In this document: one piece after another, positions 7,316 to 15,629 of the stretch
Layout of the letters: the number at the start of each line of letters is the position of its first letter
Numbering within the stretch: position 1 is the stretch's first letter
The notes under the pieces: model-generated
What the model was told of the DNA's origin: nothing
The model's input: the letters and a program-made list of their open reading frames with translations, nothing else
The model's database searches: none
Position numbers and translations under genes: made by a program
Source of the DNA: an archaeon
Lineage (GTDB): Archaea; Thermoproteota; Nitrososphaeria; Nitrososphaerales; Gagatemarchaeaceae
Direction of reading: 5' to 3'
NCBI GenBank assembly: GCA_902812495.1
Contig: CADDZR010000012.1
Location: forward strand, 1-36,931
DNA length: 36,931 nt

Positions 7316-8122
7316 TTGGACCAGTTTATTCTAGCGTTCCTAGACCTTTTCATAGTGGTCCTGTTTGCCCTCGCGGCAGTTCTTCTTCGAGCAATAGATT
7401 CAAGGGGTTTCATTGCGAGCGTGGTTGTTGGCTTCTCGATACTCTATGGAGGTGGTTGGAGCTGGTTCGTGATTGTAGCTGCGTTCTTTACGCTTGGTGT
7501 TGGGTTTACATGGTATAAGTACAGTTACAAGAGGATGATCGGTGCGGCACAGGAAAAGGGGGGAGCAAGGAACTGGCCAAACATACTTGCAAACGGCGGA
7601 CTTGGTGCGGTATTCTCAATCATGGAATATATTTATGGAGGGAGCATTTTTGCCTTCCTTTTCCTCGGGAGCATAGCTGCAGCAACATCTGATACAGTAG
7701 CAACAGAGCTAGGGTTACTTAGCAAGAAGACTCCAAGACTCATAATAAAGCCAAGGGAAGAAGTGAAGCCAGGATCATCGGGTGGTGTTACCATCTATGG
7801 CTTTATCGGCTCATTTTTTTCTGCTCTTATCATAGCTTTGCTTGCAGCTTTTCTTGGTCTGGCTGAAAACAAACTACTGCTTCTTGCAACAGTCGTTTCT
7901 GCAGGTGTTCTTGGCTCTGCTTTTGACAGCTTCCTCGGTGCAACATTACAGAGAAAGGCATACTGCAGGATTTGCCTGAAACCTACTGAGCACATGAAGC
8001 ATTGCGGTGAAAGAACAGTGAGGACATCGGGTTTGGCCTTCTTGGAGAATAATTTGGTAAATCTCCTGTCGACACTCTTTGGTTCCCTTGTTTCCCTTCT
8101 CTTCTTTATTTATTTTGCATAG
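7316..8122 (+). CDS. DUF92/TMEM19-family integral membrane protein
   Basis: A 268-residue polytopic membrane protein with about six or seven spans. Family landmarks are ATSDTVATELGLLSKK (about 122-137), PGSSGGVTIYGFIGSF and GSAFDSFLGATLQRKAYC. Plant and cyanobacterial members of DUF92 (VTE6) are phytyl-phosphate kinases, so an isoprenoid-phosphate kinase role is possible here but is inferred from family only. A Cys/His cluster in the loop before the last span (CRICLKPTEHMKHCGE) is notable and may bind metal. The start is a TTG at 7316; an in-frame stop lies 12 bases upstream with no ATG between. The 3' end overlaps glyS by 17 bp. Confidence 0.85.
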   Translation: MDQFILAFLDLFIVVLFALAAVLLRAIDSRGFIASVVVGFSILYGGGWSWFVIVAAFFTLGVGFTWYKYSYKRMIGAAQEKGGARNWPNILANGGLGAVFSIMEYIYGGSIFAFLFLGSIAAATSDTVATELGLLSKKTPRLIIKPREEVKPGSSGGVTIYGFIGSFFSALIIALLAAFLGLAENKLLLLATVVSAGVLGSAFDSFLGATLQRKAYCRICLKPTEHMKHCGERTVRTSGLAFLENNLVNLLSTLFGSLVSLLFFIYFA

Positions 8123-9578
8123 ATAATGACGCTATATCTGGGTACCTTGTCATTTCCTCAAGCTTTCTGCTGAGCTCTTCAATCTTCACCCTTTGCTGAA
8201 CTCTTGTGTCCCTGTCTCTAATCGTAACTGTTTCATCCTTGAATGTGTCATAGTCTACTGTCACACAGTAAGGCACACCAACTTCGTCTGCTCTTGCGTA
8301 TCTCCTTCCAATGGAGCCTGAATCATCATAAAAAGTGTCAAGGCAGTTACTCAAGAGGGAGCTTAACTCGAGTGCCTTGAGGTCAATCCCATCCTTATTA
8401 ACCAGCGGAAAAACACCTACATGATATGGAGCAAGGTATGGCTTTACAGCAAGATATTTTCTTCCTTTCTCCTCCCTCATTGACTTTTCTATTATTGCGT
8501 ATATGCTCCTGTCAACACCCATAGAAAGTTCGAATACATGAGGTATCAACTTTTCTCCTTGGTCGTCTACGGAGAAGTCTGTCCCACTTACACTTGAGTG
8601 CCTTGTGAGGTCGTAGTCTCCCCTGTAGTTGCAGGCGACAAGCTCGGTCCATCCAATAGAGAGTTTAACCTCAAGGTCGAAGGCTTCCCTGGAATAAAAA
8701 GCTCTATCTTCATCAGAAAGAACCCTGAACCTGATATCCTTCTCCGGTATTCCTGCTTTTACGTAAAAATCAAAGATCATCTTCAGGTAGTACCATACAA
8801 GTTTGTTTGAGACCAAACCCATATCCCTTGCTTCCGAGAATCCAATAACAACCTCTTTCTCCTTGTATAGAGGCAACTTTGAACCTATGAAGAGTTCAAA
8901 CTTACCTCCCTCTGTCCTTTTTGGGTTAAAGAAGACCTCAATCTCAGCCTGTGTTATTTCCCTTAGCCTGAGCAACCCCTGCCTTGGAGCTATCTCGTTC
9001 CTGAAACTCTTGCCGACCTGTGCTATGCCTACAGGCAACTTCACTCTTTGTGTTTTAAATAGCAGCGGGAAGTCAACAAATATCGTCTGGCACGTCTCTG
9101 GTCTAAGATATGCCTCTTCTTCTGCTGCACCAATCCCTACCCTGAACATCATGTTGAACCTTGTTGTCCCGCGCAGCTTTTCTCCGCAGTTCTCGCATCT
9201 TATGTCATACTTTTCAAGCATGTCATCGTACTCCTTGTTTGATAGCTTCTCTGGTATCTGTGTCTTTGTCTTCTCTTCGAGGAGCTTGTCTGGCCTGAAG
9301 AAGGAACCGCATTTCCTGCACCTAACTATGGGATCAGAAAAGCTTTCAAGATGGCCAGAAGCAACAAAGACAGCCTTCGGAAGTATTTGCGATCCGTCTA
9401 TCTCGATCATCCCGTCTCTTTTAACAAGCTCCCTCCTCCAAAGCTCAATGAACTTGTTTTTCATCGAAACACCCAAGGGCCCGTAATCCCAGAAACCTGC
9501 AGGTGAATTTGGATAGGACTCGGCAGACTTGAAAAAGAATCCCCTCTGGTGCGCAACCCTCATTACTTCGTCAAACAA
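8106..9578 (-). CDS. glyS: Glycyl-tRNA synthetase, dimeric class II
   Basis: Charges tRNA-Gly. The 490-residue enzyme shows the class II core: an N-terminal RGFFF...AGFWDYGPLG segment, RPETCQTIFVDF, FRNEIAPRQGLLRLREITQAEIEVFF (motif 2) and ELSMGVDRSIYAII (motif 3), then the anticodon-binding domain (about 385-475, APYHVGVFPLV). Two CxxC pairs (CRKCG and CENCG) could hold zinc. It is somewhat shorter than typical archaeal GlyRS. The start is a TTG at 9578 preceded nine bases upstream by GGAGG, which lies inside the end of the glycerate kinase gene 15 bp away, so this is the last gene of the mevalonate-type operon. It overlaps the convergent DUF92 gene by 17 bp. Confidence 0.95.
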   Translation of the reverse strand: MFDEVMRVAHQRGFFFKSAESYPNSPAGFWDYGPLGVSMKNKFIELWRRELVKRDGMIEIDGSQILPKAVFVASGHLESFSDPIVRCRKCGSFFRPDKLLEEKTKTQIPEKLSNKEYDDMLEKYDIRCENCGEKLRGTTRFNMMFRVGIGAAEEEAYLRPETCQTIFVDFPLLFKTQRVKLPVGIAQVGKSFRNEIAPRQGLLRLREITQAEIEVFFNPKRTEGGKFELFIGSKLPLYKEKEVVIGFSEARDMGLVSNKLVWYYLKMIFDFYVKAGIPEKDIRFRVLSDEDRAFYSREAFDLEVKLSIGWTELVACNYRGDYDLTRHSSVSGTDFSVDDQGEKLIPHVFELSMGVDRSIYAIIEKSMREEKGRKYLAVKPYLAPYHVGVFPLVNKDGIDLKALELSSLLSNCLDTFYDDSGSIGRRYARADEVGVPYCVTVDYDTFKDETVTIRDRDTRVQQRVKIEELSRKLEEMTRYPDIASLSMQNK

Positions 9579-9593
9579 AGCTGGATTCCTCCT

Positions 9594-10856
9594 TTATCTC
9601 CTGAATGCAAATGCAACATCCGCAACGTTTGTACCCGTCTCGCCAGTAACTATTAATCTGTTTATTTTTTTAAAGAAAGTATAGGAGTTGTTATCCAGTA
9701 AGTAAGACGTTGGCTGTAGGTTGAGCCTACGCGCATCAATAGCCGCTTTGTAGTCTGCGAAAGCTCCGGCTGCATCTGTAGGCCCGTCCTTGCCGTCTGT
9801 CGAGAAGGATGCTATTACGAGACCATTTGTACCTTCGATTTCAATCATGGCAGAGAGAACTGTTTCCTGGTTTCTTCCACCCAAGCCCCTCCCCTTTACA
9901 TTGACTGTTGTCTCCCCTCCAAAAATACATGCCTCGTTTATTCCTAGCTTGCATGCCTCTTTTGCAAGCTTCTTTCCAAAATTCCTTGCTTCACCATTCA
10001 TTATTCCAGTAGTGCACTTAAAACCGAGCGCCTCAAGGTATTTAGATGCAGAAAGAACAGCATCCATGTTAGAACCAATCTCAGCATGAAGTAGCTCTGG
10101 GTGCTGAAATGGATACTCATCCACAACTTCGTCCAGCTTTTTTATTCTCTCCTCTTCAACACCATAGCTCTTCATAATTGACTTTGCCTTTTGCAGATCC
10201 TTCTTCATCGGAAATGTCAGGCCGGAACCTACATACATTGGGTTGTCGGGAACAACATCAGATAGCAGAAAGGAAAGAACCATTTTGCATCTGAGTTTTT
10301 TGAGAATCCTTCCTCCTTTTATGGAGGAGAGGGCAGTCCTAACCGTGTTCAGTTCTTCGATGTTTGCACCTCGAAGGAGAAGAAGACGAGTTATCTCAGA
10401 GATATCCTTCAGTGTAAAGGGCCTTGCAGGCTGCTCAAGGAGTGAAGATGTACCACCAGATATGAAGAAGAAAACGGCATCTTCCTTCCCTGCCTTTGCA
10501 AGGATACTCTTTACTATCCTGGTTGCAGCTATGCTACACCTCCCAGGTATCGGATGCTGAGACCTGATAAGAAAGCCCTCTATTCTTGCCCCGCTATGGT
10601 AGTGAGGAACGACTGCAATCGAAAGCTTTGGCTCTACTTTTGAATGCAGTCTAAATGCCCTTATCATTTCGCACGATGCCTTTCCCACTCCAACAAACCA
10701 TGCGTTCTCGAAATCGCTGACTTTCAGCCTCATTTCTCTAATTTCTAGGTAATCTCCTCTCCTCCTGACCATCCTTTTGAAAAGATTATCAGGTGAGACT
10801 GAACTTACCACAGTTGAGACAAGACCTTTAACCAGTTTCTCTTCTCGCATCCACAT
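9594..10856 (-). CDS. gckA: Glycerate 2-kinase (MOFRL family)
   Basis: Phosphorylates D-glycerate, usually to 2-phosphoglycerate in archaea. The 420-residue protein shows the family landmarks VFFFISGGTSSLLEQPA (about 130-146), the KLRCKMVLSFLLSDVVPDNP segment, and the MOFRL C-terminal domain with GGETTVNVKGRGLGGRNQE and SFSTDGKDGPTDAAGAFAD. The ATG at 10856 overlaps the DUF35 gene by 29 bp; an ATG two codons later (10850) is an alternative. It sits in an operon with HMG-CoA synthase and thiolase genes, where it has no obvious biochemical link to mevalonate synthesis. It may feed C3 units into the lower glycolytic pathway that supplies acetyl-CoA. Confidence 0.93.
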   Translation of the reverse strand: MWMREEKLVKGLVSTVVSSVSPDNLFKRMVRRRGDYLEIREMRLKVSDFENAWFVGVGKASCEMIRAFRLHSKVEPKLSIAVVPHYHSGARIEGFLIRSQHPIPGRCSIAATRIVKSILAKAGKEDAVFFFISGGTSSLLEQPARPFTLKDISEITRLLLLRGANIEELNTVRTALSSIKGGRILKKLRCKMVLSFLLSDVVPDNPMYVGSGLTFPMKKDLQKAKSIMKSYGVEEERIKKLDEVVDEYPFQHPELLHAEIGSNMDAVLSASKYLEALGFKCTTGIMNGEARNFGKKLAKEACKLGINEACIFGGETTVNVKGRGLGGRNQETVLSAMIEIEGTNGLVIASFSTDGKDGPTDAAGAFADYKAAIDARRLNLQPTSYLLDNNSYTFFKKINRLIVTGETGTNVADVAFAFRR

Positions 10857-11244
10857 GCTCTACAACAAACTTGTATCCGTACAGTATCTGGCCTGACTCG
10901 CCGTCAACCCTTATCCTCCTAAAGACAGCTCTCACATGAGCACCTATCTTCAAGAGTTCCTCAGGTGTATCAACAACCTGTCCAAGTACTTTTACTCCGT
11001 TCTTCAGCTCAACAATTGCAAGGTTTAGAGGCGCCTGAGTTTCAAAGCCTGGAAGTGTCTCGTATAGCCTTGTGAACGTAACAATCTTCCCCTCCTTGGG
11101 CATCTCTTTGTCCTTCAACTCTTCTGAACCGCATTTCCTGCACCTGTAAACAGGGGGAAAGAAATCACGCCCGCATCTAGTGCAGCTAACCCCAATAAGC
11201 CTGTAGTATCTATCCTTGTTTCTCCAGTATTGTATTGCCATCAT
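10828..11244 (-). CDS. DUF35 OB-fold/zinc-ribbon acyl-CoA scaffold protein
   Basis: A 138-residue protein with an N-terminal zinc ribbon (CTRCGRDFFPPVYRCRKCG, about residues 21-39) followed by an OB fold (about 45-130). In archaea, DUF35 proteins bridge acetoacetyl-CoA thiolase and HMG-CoA synthase in a channelling complex, which was shown for a methanogen; the same three genes lie together here in the order synthase, thiolase, DUF35. The start overlaps the thiolase stop by four bases, and an ATG one codon later is also possible. All four cysteines are present. Confidence 0.92.
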   Translation of the reverse strand: MMAIQYWRNKDRYYRLIGVSCTRCGRDFFPPVYRCRKCGSEELKDKEMPKEGKIVTFTRLYETLPGFETQAPLNLAIVELKNGVKVLGQVVDTPEELLKIGAHVRAVFRRIRVDGESGQILYGYKFVVEHVDARRETG

Positions 11245-12386
11245 TCTGCACTCCCCAGTACATGCACAACTGTTGTTGTGTCTATGCCTCCCATGTTTTG
11301 TGTTACTCCGTATCTTGCTCCCTTGACCTGATTTTCTCCTGCCTGCTCTGTTAGCTGGAGGTATGCTTCAGCAATCTGGTAAATTCCGGTAGCCCCAACA
11401 GGATGCCCCCTTGCCTTCAAACCCCCAAAAGTGTTTATTGGAAGCTCCCCGTTTAAACTGTATTTCCCTTCAGCCGCATCTTTGCATGCAAAACCCTTCT
11501 TCGAGAAGCCCATTGCCTCAAGTGATATTGCACCCGTTACTGAAAAGGCATCGTGTATTTCTGCAAAGCTTATCTTACCCTTAGGCACGGATGCAGTGCT
11601 TATTGCCTTTTCAAATGCTTCCCTTGTGCTTGAAAAGCTTAGCATGTCATCTCTCTCGTATATGCTGAAATTGTTTGTGCAGACAGAGGAGCTAAGAACC
11701 TCGACGAACTTTGACGCCTCAGATACAAGCCTTTCACTGACAACGAGTGCAGCAGCTGCACCGTCGCCAACGGGGGCGCAGTCAAAGAGCCTTAGTGGAT
11801 CAGCAACAATGCTTGACCTTGAAACAACCTCAGGTGTTATTTCCTTCCTGAATTGTGCATGCCAAGCGCTTACTGCATTCTTGTGGTCTATAACTGGTAT
11901 AGAGCTTAGCTCATCTCTTGTAGTTCCAGTTTCATGCATGTAGAGCCTTGCGAGGAGTCCGTTTAGTGCTGCGAAGGAAGCACCAACAAATTGTGTGTAT
12001 TCTGCAGATTCAGCCATTGCAAGCGCTTGCGAAACATACTCGGGCTCGAGGTCCCTCATCTTTTCAACCCCTATCACGAGTACACTCTCTGATGCACCGC
12101 TCTTAACAAGGTTATAGGCTGTATGAAATGCAGTTGCTCCTGAAGCGCATGCTGCTTCAACCTTGAACGCAGGCTTGCCTTTCAAACCAAGGGAATCTGC
12201 AACGAGTGCTCCAAGATGCTCTTGGCTTGCCGCTAACGAGCTGAACATGTTACCAATGATTAAATAGTCTGGCTCTATTTTCGAGGAAAGGGCTTTCCTT
12301 CCTGCTTCAACAGCTAGGTCAACTAGGGACTTGTTCCAGTGGTCCCCTATCTTTGTCAGTCCTACAGATGCTACAAAAACACGCAT
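11241..12386 (-). CDS. Acetyl-CoA C-acetyltransferase (SCP-x-type thiolase)
   Basis: Condenses two acetyl-CoA to acetoacetyl-CoA, the first step of the mevalonate route to archaeal lipids. In 381 residues the active-site cysteine is in KVEAACASGATAFHTAY (about residue 80-90), a further HDAFS segment (EIHDAFSVTGAI) is the usual thiolase His region, and GGLKARGHPVGATGIYQIAEAY carries the C-terminal catalytic His. The ATG at 12386 is six bases after the HMG-CoA synthase stop, and the stop overlaps the DUF35 start, so the three are a tight operon. All catalytic residues are visible. Confidence 0.95.
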   Translation of the reverse strand: MRVFVASVGLTKIGDHWNKSLVDLAVEAGRKALSSKIEPDYLIIGNMFSSLAASQEHLGALVADSLGLKGKPAFKVEAACASGATAFHTAYNLVKSGASESVLVIGVEKMRDLEPEYVSQALAMAESAEYTQFVGASFAALNGLLARLYMHETGTTRDELSSIPVIDHKNAVSAWHAQFRKEITPEVVSRSSIVADPLRLFDCAPVGDGAAAALVVSERLVSEASKFVEVLSSSVCTNNFSIYERDDMLSFSSTREAFEKAISTASVPKGKISFAEIHDAFSVTGAISLEAMGFSKKGFACKDAAEGKYSLNGELPINTFGGLKARGHPVGATGIYQIAEAYLQLTEQAGENQVKGARYGVTQNMGGIDTTTVVHVLGSAE

Positions 12387-12392
12387 CTGTTT

Positions 12393-13427
12393 TCACTTTA
12401 TTAATTTACCCCTGAATTTAGCGTAGGTCGAGTAATCTATCTTTGCACATCTTTCAAGCATTGATTTCACTGTCGGGTTTATACCCCTCTTTCTCTCTAT
12501 TCCTTCGGAGACTGTTATGTAAAACGCATCCGAACCCGCACCAGAGCCAAAGCTTGCAAGGAGTATTCTCTCGCCAGGACTTGCTTCATCAAGTACGGCA
12601 GCAAGGCCGAGAGGTGAACTCCCAGCATAAGTATTGCCTATCAGTGGATTTAGAAGACCGCACTTGACCTGGTCCGTGTTAAAACCAAGCCTTACTGCAA
12701 CCTCCACAGGGAACCTGGGGTTTGGCTGGTGGAATACAGCATACTTGAAATCAGATGGCCTAAGACCTGTCTCTTCTAGAAGGGCCTTGACTGCATTCTC
12801 GATGTGGTAAAAGTAAGCGGGTTCGCCTGTGAACCTAGATAGGTGCCTAGGGTACCTTTCATGGGCCCTTCTCCAGAAATCACCTGTATCTGAAACAAAG
12901 GATGTACTGCATTCTATTGTTGCAATCTGGTTTCCGTCCTTTCTTCCTATTACGTATGCTGCGCCTCCCGATGCAGCGGTGTACTCCAAATCATCGCCAG
13001 GCCTTCCTTGGGCTGTATCAACACCTATTGCTAGGCCAGCATCTATCATTCCTGAACCAACAAGACCCGTAACTATCTGCATTGCTTCTGTCGCTGCCTT
13101 GCATGCAAACTCCAAGTCTGCAGCAAGTGTGAAATGTTGCCCAAGGGCCTGAGCAACTATCGTACTTGTCGGCTTTACAGCGTATGGCTTCGATTCCGTG
13201 CCCACAAAGATTGCACCCAACCTTTCGATGCCTGCCATCCTCACCGCGTACCTTGCAGCTTCGACAGCCATCGTCACCGTATCTTCATCTATTGCAGCAA
13301 CGGCCTTTTCAACATTCGGCCCGGACCCCCCGCCCTTCCAGACTCTAGCTATCTCGGTTGTGGGGAGCCTGTAATATGGTATGTAAGCGCCGTACCCATG
13401 TATTGCTACCTTCTCCCTGCTTTTCAT
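12393..13427 (-). CDS. mvaS: Hydroxymethylglutaryl-CoA synthase
   Basis: Joins acetoacetyl-CoA and acetyl-CoA to HMG-CoA in the mevalonate pathway. The product is 344 residues, normal for archaeal enzymes. The nucleophilic cysteine lies in DLEFACKAATEAMQIVTG (about residue 110), the catalytic His in YAVFHQPNPRFP, and the substrate loop in GNTYAGSSPLG. The ATG at 13427 gives the common archaeal N-terminus (VAIHGYGAYIPYYRL). A TTG three codons earlier (13436) is about 30 bp from a TATA-like GTTTATCTAC (13461-13470) and would suit a leaderless mRNA, so the true start is uncertain by three residues. First gene of a five-gene operon; a palindrome at 13495-13512 lies upstream of the promoter. Confidence 0.95.
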   Translation of the reverse strand: MKSREKVAIHGYGAYIPYYRLPTTEIARVWKGGGSGPNVEKAVAAIDEDTVTMAVEAARYAVRMAGIERLGAIFVGTESKPYAVKPTSTIVAQALGQHFTLAADLEFACKAATEAMQIVTGLVGSGMIDAGLAIGVDTAQGRPGDDLEYTAASGGAAYVIGRKDGNQIATIECSTSFVSDTGDFWRRAHERYPRHLSRFTGEPAYFYHIENAVKALLEETGLRPSDFKYAVFHQPNPRFPVEVAVRLGFNTDQVKCGLLNPLIGNTYAGSSPLGLAAVLDEASPGERILLASFGSGAGSDAFYITVSEGIERKRGINPTVKSMLERCAKIDYSTYAKFRGKLIK

Positions 13428-13460
13428 TACTCTCAAAGTCGTTTAGGCAATTTTCGGGGG

Positions 13461-13470
13461 GTAGATAAAC
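13461..13470 (-). promoter_or_regulatory. TATA box for the mvaS operon
   Basis: GTTTATCTAC on the minus strand is centred about 30 bp before the TTG at 13436 and 39 bp before the ATG at 13427. It is the best TATA candidate in the 122-bp gap between rpo12 and mvaS. Confidence 0.45.
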
Positions 13471-13494
13471 AGTTTCATAATTTGGCATGCTTGT

Positions 13495-13512
13495 ATTCGT
13501 CATCTGACGAAT
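13495..13512. promoter_or_regulatory. Perfect palindrome upstream of mvaS operon
   Basis: ATTCGTCATCTGACGAAT is a perfect 8-bp inverted repeat around a 2-bp centre. The flanks extend the symmetry imperfectly (TTGT to the left, ATACAA after a short insertion to the right). It lies about 25 bp upstream of the mvaS TATA box and 38 bp after the rpo12 stop. It may be an operator for the mvaS operon or a 3'-end hairpin of the rpo12 transcript; there is no T-run after it on the minus strand, which favours an operator. Confidence 0.5.
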
Positions 13513-13549
13513 AAATACAATCCAGCCAACTGTAGAAAGGGAGAGAGTT

Positions 13550-13717
13550 TTACCTTGCCTTGAGCTGTTTAACTACTGGCGGCCTGACCTTCTTAAAAAC
13601 CCTGTAACCACATATACATTTAACTTCGGGAAGCCTTGATAGTTCCTCTTGGGTTGTCCTCTGTCCGCATTTTACGCATTCGTAAACAGCGCCTGTTAGG
13701 ACCTTCTGTTCTGCCAT
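13550..13717 (-). CDS. rpo12: RNA polymerase subunit P (Rpo12)
   Basis: A 55-residue small subunit of archaeal RNA polymerase, homologous to eukaryotic Rpb12, which helps hold the Rpo3/Rpo10/Rpo11 platform. The zinc-binding cysteines are in YECVKCG and VKCICGYRV, and the end RVFKKVRPPVVKQLKAR is the family signature. The ATG is at 13717 and the TAA at 13552-13550. It lies 44 bp after the glycosyltransferase gene, on the same strand, and may be read from that transcript or from a TATA-like stretch in the gap. Confidence 0.93.
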   Translation of the reverse strand: MAEQKVLTGAVYECVKCGQRTTQEELSRLPEVKCICGYRVFKKVRPPVVKQLKAR

Positions 13718-13761
13718 CGATATATAATGTTAAGGTGGTGTATTTTTGCCTTTTGATTCCC

Positions 13762-14457
13762 TCAAAGCGCCTCCCAGAGTACTTTGAAGAAGAATCTTGC
13801 TACTTCCATTACGCTTAGCTTTGACTTTCCTCTTGTCCTTGCCTTGAAGATATAAGGGACCTCTACGAACCTAGCTCTGTCCTTAAGGTATCTCAAGGTA
13901 AGAACCTGAAAGTCGAAGCCTGATGCCTTAATCCCGCTACTTGCAACTATTTCTGCTGCCTTCCTGTTGTACGCCCTAAAGCCTGATGTGCAATCCCTAA
14001 CTTCTAGACCGAGCATCTTCCTCGAATAATAGTTTGCAATCCAGCTTACAAGCCTTCTTCCAAAGCTCCATCCCTCTATTGCACCTCCTTTCACGTACCT
14101 TGAGCCTATTGCAACGTCTCCAGCGGAGGTTGCAGCAAGAAGCTCAGGTATCTTTTCAGGCGGGTGCTGCAAATCAGCGTCCATTGTTACAGCAAGTTCG
14201 CATCCTCTGTCAAGTGCATACCTGAACCCTTCTTTGTATGCTGAACCAATGCCAAGCTTCTTTGGCCTTACAATTAAATGCACATTGCTACTTGCTTCCA
14301 TTATCTCCCTTATCTTTTCTGCTGTCCCATCAGGGCTTGAATCGTCTACGAAGAGCAAGCTTATCCCATCTAAACCAAGAGATAGGATAGAGTTAACTAT
14401 CCTGTCTACGTTCTCCCTCTCGTTGTAAGTTGGGATAATTACCCAAATAGAGCTCAT
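13762..14457 (-). CDS. Family 2 glycosyltransferase, dolichyl-phosphate mannose synthase-like
   Basis: Transfers a hexose from a nucleotide sugar to a polyprenyl phosphate at the membrane surface. The 231-residue GT-A domain has VIIPTYNERENV (about 6-17), LFVDDSSPDGTAEKI, the DADLQHPPE metal-binding motif (about 94-102), GSRYVKGG and DCTSGFRAYNRKA. There is no C-terminal membrane domain, as in soluble DPM1 types. It overlaps the upstream aminotransferase gene by four bases (ATGA), so the two form an operon, probably for sugar-lipid or N-glycan precursors. Confidence 0.9.
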   Translation of the reverse strand: MSSIWVIIPTYNERENVDRIVNSILSLGLDGISLLFVDDSSPDGTAEKIREIMEASSNVHLIVRPKKLGIGSAYKEGFRYALDRGCELAVTMDADLQHPPEKIPELLAATSAGDVAIGSRYVKGGAIEGWSFGRRLVSWIANYYSRKMLGLEVRDCTSGFRAYNRKAAEIVASSGIKASGFDFQVLTLRYLKDRARFVEVPYIFKARTRGKSKLSVMEVARFFFKVLWEAL

Positions 14458-15563
14458 TTGAGTAGCTTTCTCGCTTCCTTAATGAATTCGGAAGCAATGA
14501 AATCGAGTTGTTCTCCTGTCACAGCAGGGTGTACTGGAAGGGAAATCACCTCCCTCGCAGCCGTTTCAGTCTTCGAAAGCTTTAGAGAACCGTAGCCAAG
14601 TGAAGAGTACAGAGGTGTTTTATGAACAGGAATCCTGAAGTAGACGGAAGCACCTATTCCTTTCTTCTTGAGAGATTCAAGTAAATCATCCCTACTCCTC
14701 TTTACAGAAAGTGTATAGAGATAGAACACATGTGTTCTGTCCTTCGAGCTCTGCTTGAATTCAACACCCTTAACATCCAGTATCCTTTCGTTGAGGTATT
14801 CTGCATTCTCCCTCCTCTTCCTTATGTAGCTGGGGAGCTTTTCAAGCTGCTTCAAGCCTATTGCAGCGCTTATCTCAGGTAGCCTGTAGTTCAGGCCAAG
14901 AACCCTCGAATCATACCCCTCAACCATCCCGTGATTTCTTATCATAGTAACCTTCTCAGCTATCTCATCGCTGTTTGTTGAAATAGCACCTCCTTCTCCA
15001 GTAGTTACTACCTTTGTTGCGTAGAAGCTAAAACAACCTGCGTCAGAGAGTGTTCCTGTTTGTCTGCCCTTGTATTCAGCTCCAAGAGACTCAGCTGCAT
15101 CCTCTATCAAAGCTATGTTGTCTTTAGAGGCTATCTCTCTTATTTCATCCATGTTTGCTGGATAGCCATACAGGTGAACAGGTATTATTGCCTTTGTCTT
15201 CCTTGTTATTGCTTTCTTCAGCTTGGCTGGGTCTATGTTATAGTCCTCACCTATATCAACAAATACAGGCCTTGCGCCGCATGCAAGCACGACATTGGCC
15301 GTTGCAACAAAAGTAAATGACGGTACTATGACCTCATCACCTCTCTTCACACCGATTGCTAACAAGGAACAGTGAAGTGCTGCAGTTCCTGAGTTAACAG
15401 CTATTACGTGTTTGCATCCAAGTATTTTTTCCAGTTTTGCCTCAAACTCTCTAGTGTACTTTCCTCCCTCGTACGATGCATCTGTTAGCATGCCACTTTC
15501 CAGAACCTTCAGGACCTCTTCCTTTTCCTCGTTTCCAAGTATTGGCTTATTAATTGGTATCAA
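14454..15563 (-). CDS. DegT/DnrJ/EryC1-family sugar aminotransferase
   Basis: A PLP enzyme that aminates nucleotide-linked keto sugars for surface glycans. The 369-residue fold-type I protein has NSGTAALHCSLLAIG (phosphate-binding region, about 58-72), VIVPSFTFVATANV, ALIEDAAESLGA (PLP ring aspartate) and SFYATKVVTTGEGG, where the lysine of ATK is the expected PLP Schiff-base residue. The start ATG at 15563 is about 29 bp from a TATA-like CTAAAATAC. It is translationally coupled to the GT2 gene. The exact sugar cannot be predicted. Confidence 0.9.
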   Translation of the reverse strand: MIPINKPILGNEEKEEVLKVLESGMLTDASYEGGKYTREFEAKLEKILGCKHVIAVNSGTAALHCSLLAIGVKRGDEVIVPSFTFVATANVVLACGARPVFVDIGEDYNIDPAKLKKAITRKTKAIIPVHLYGYPANMDEIREIASKDNIALIEDAAESLGAEYKGRQTGTLSDAGCFSFYATKVVTTGEGGAISTNSDEIAEKVTMIRNHGMVEGYDSRVLGLNYRLPEISAAIGLKQLEKLPSYIRKRRENAEYLNERILDVKGVEFKQSSKDRTHVFYLYTLSVKRSRDDLLESLKKKGIGASVYFRIPVHKTPLYSSLGYGSLKLSKTETAAREVISLPVHPAVTGEQLDFIASEFIKEARKLLK

Positions 15564-15629
15564 TATTCTCGCTCAAAAAAGCCGAGTATTTTAGTCTAAG
15601 TTTTTGCCTAGATGTACTCTGCCTATTGA

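Noticed and set aside
8803-9486. Long plus-strand open frame opposite glyS
   Set aside because: It is antisense to a clear class II synthetase, has no recognisable motif and has the skewed composition expected of a shadow frame.
11431-11943. Plus-strand 170-codon frame opposite the thiolase gene
   Set aside because: It lies fully inside a well-supported gene on the other strand and has no domain or promoter.
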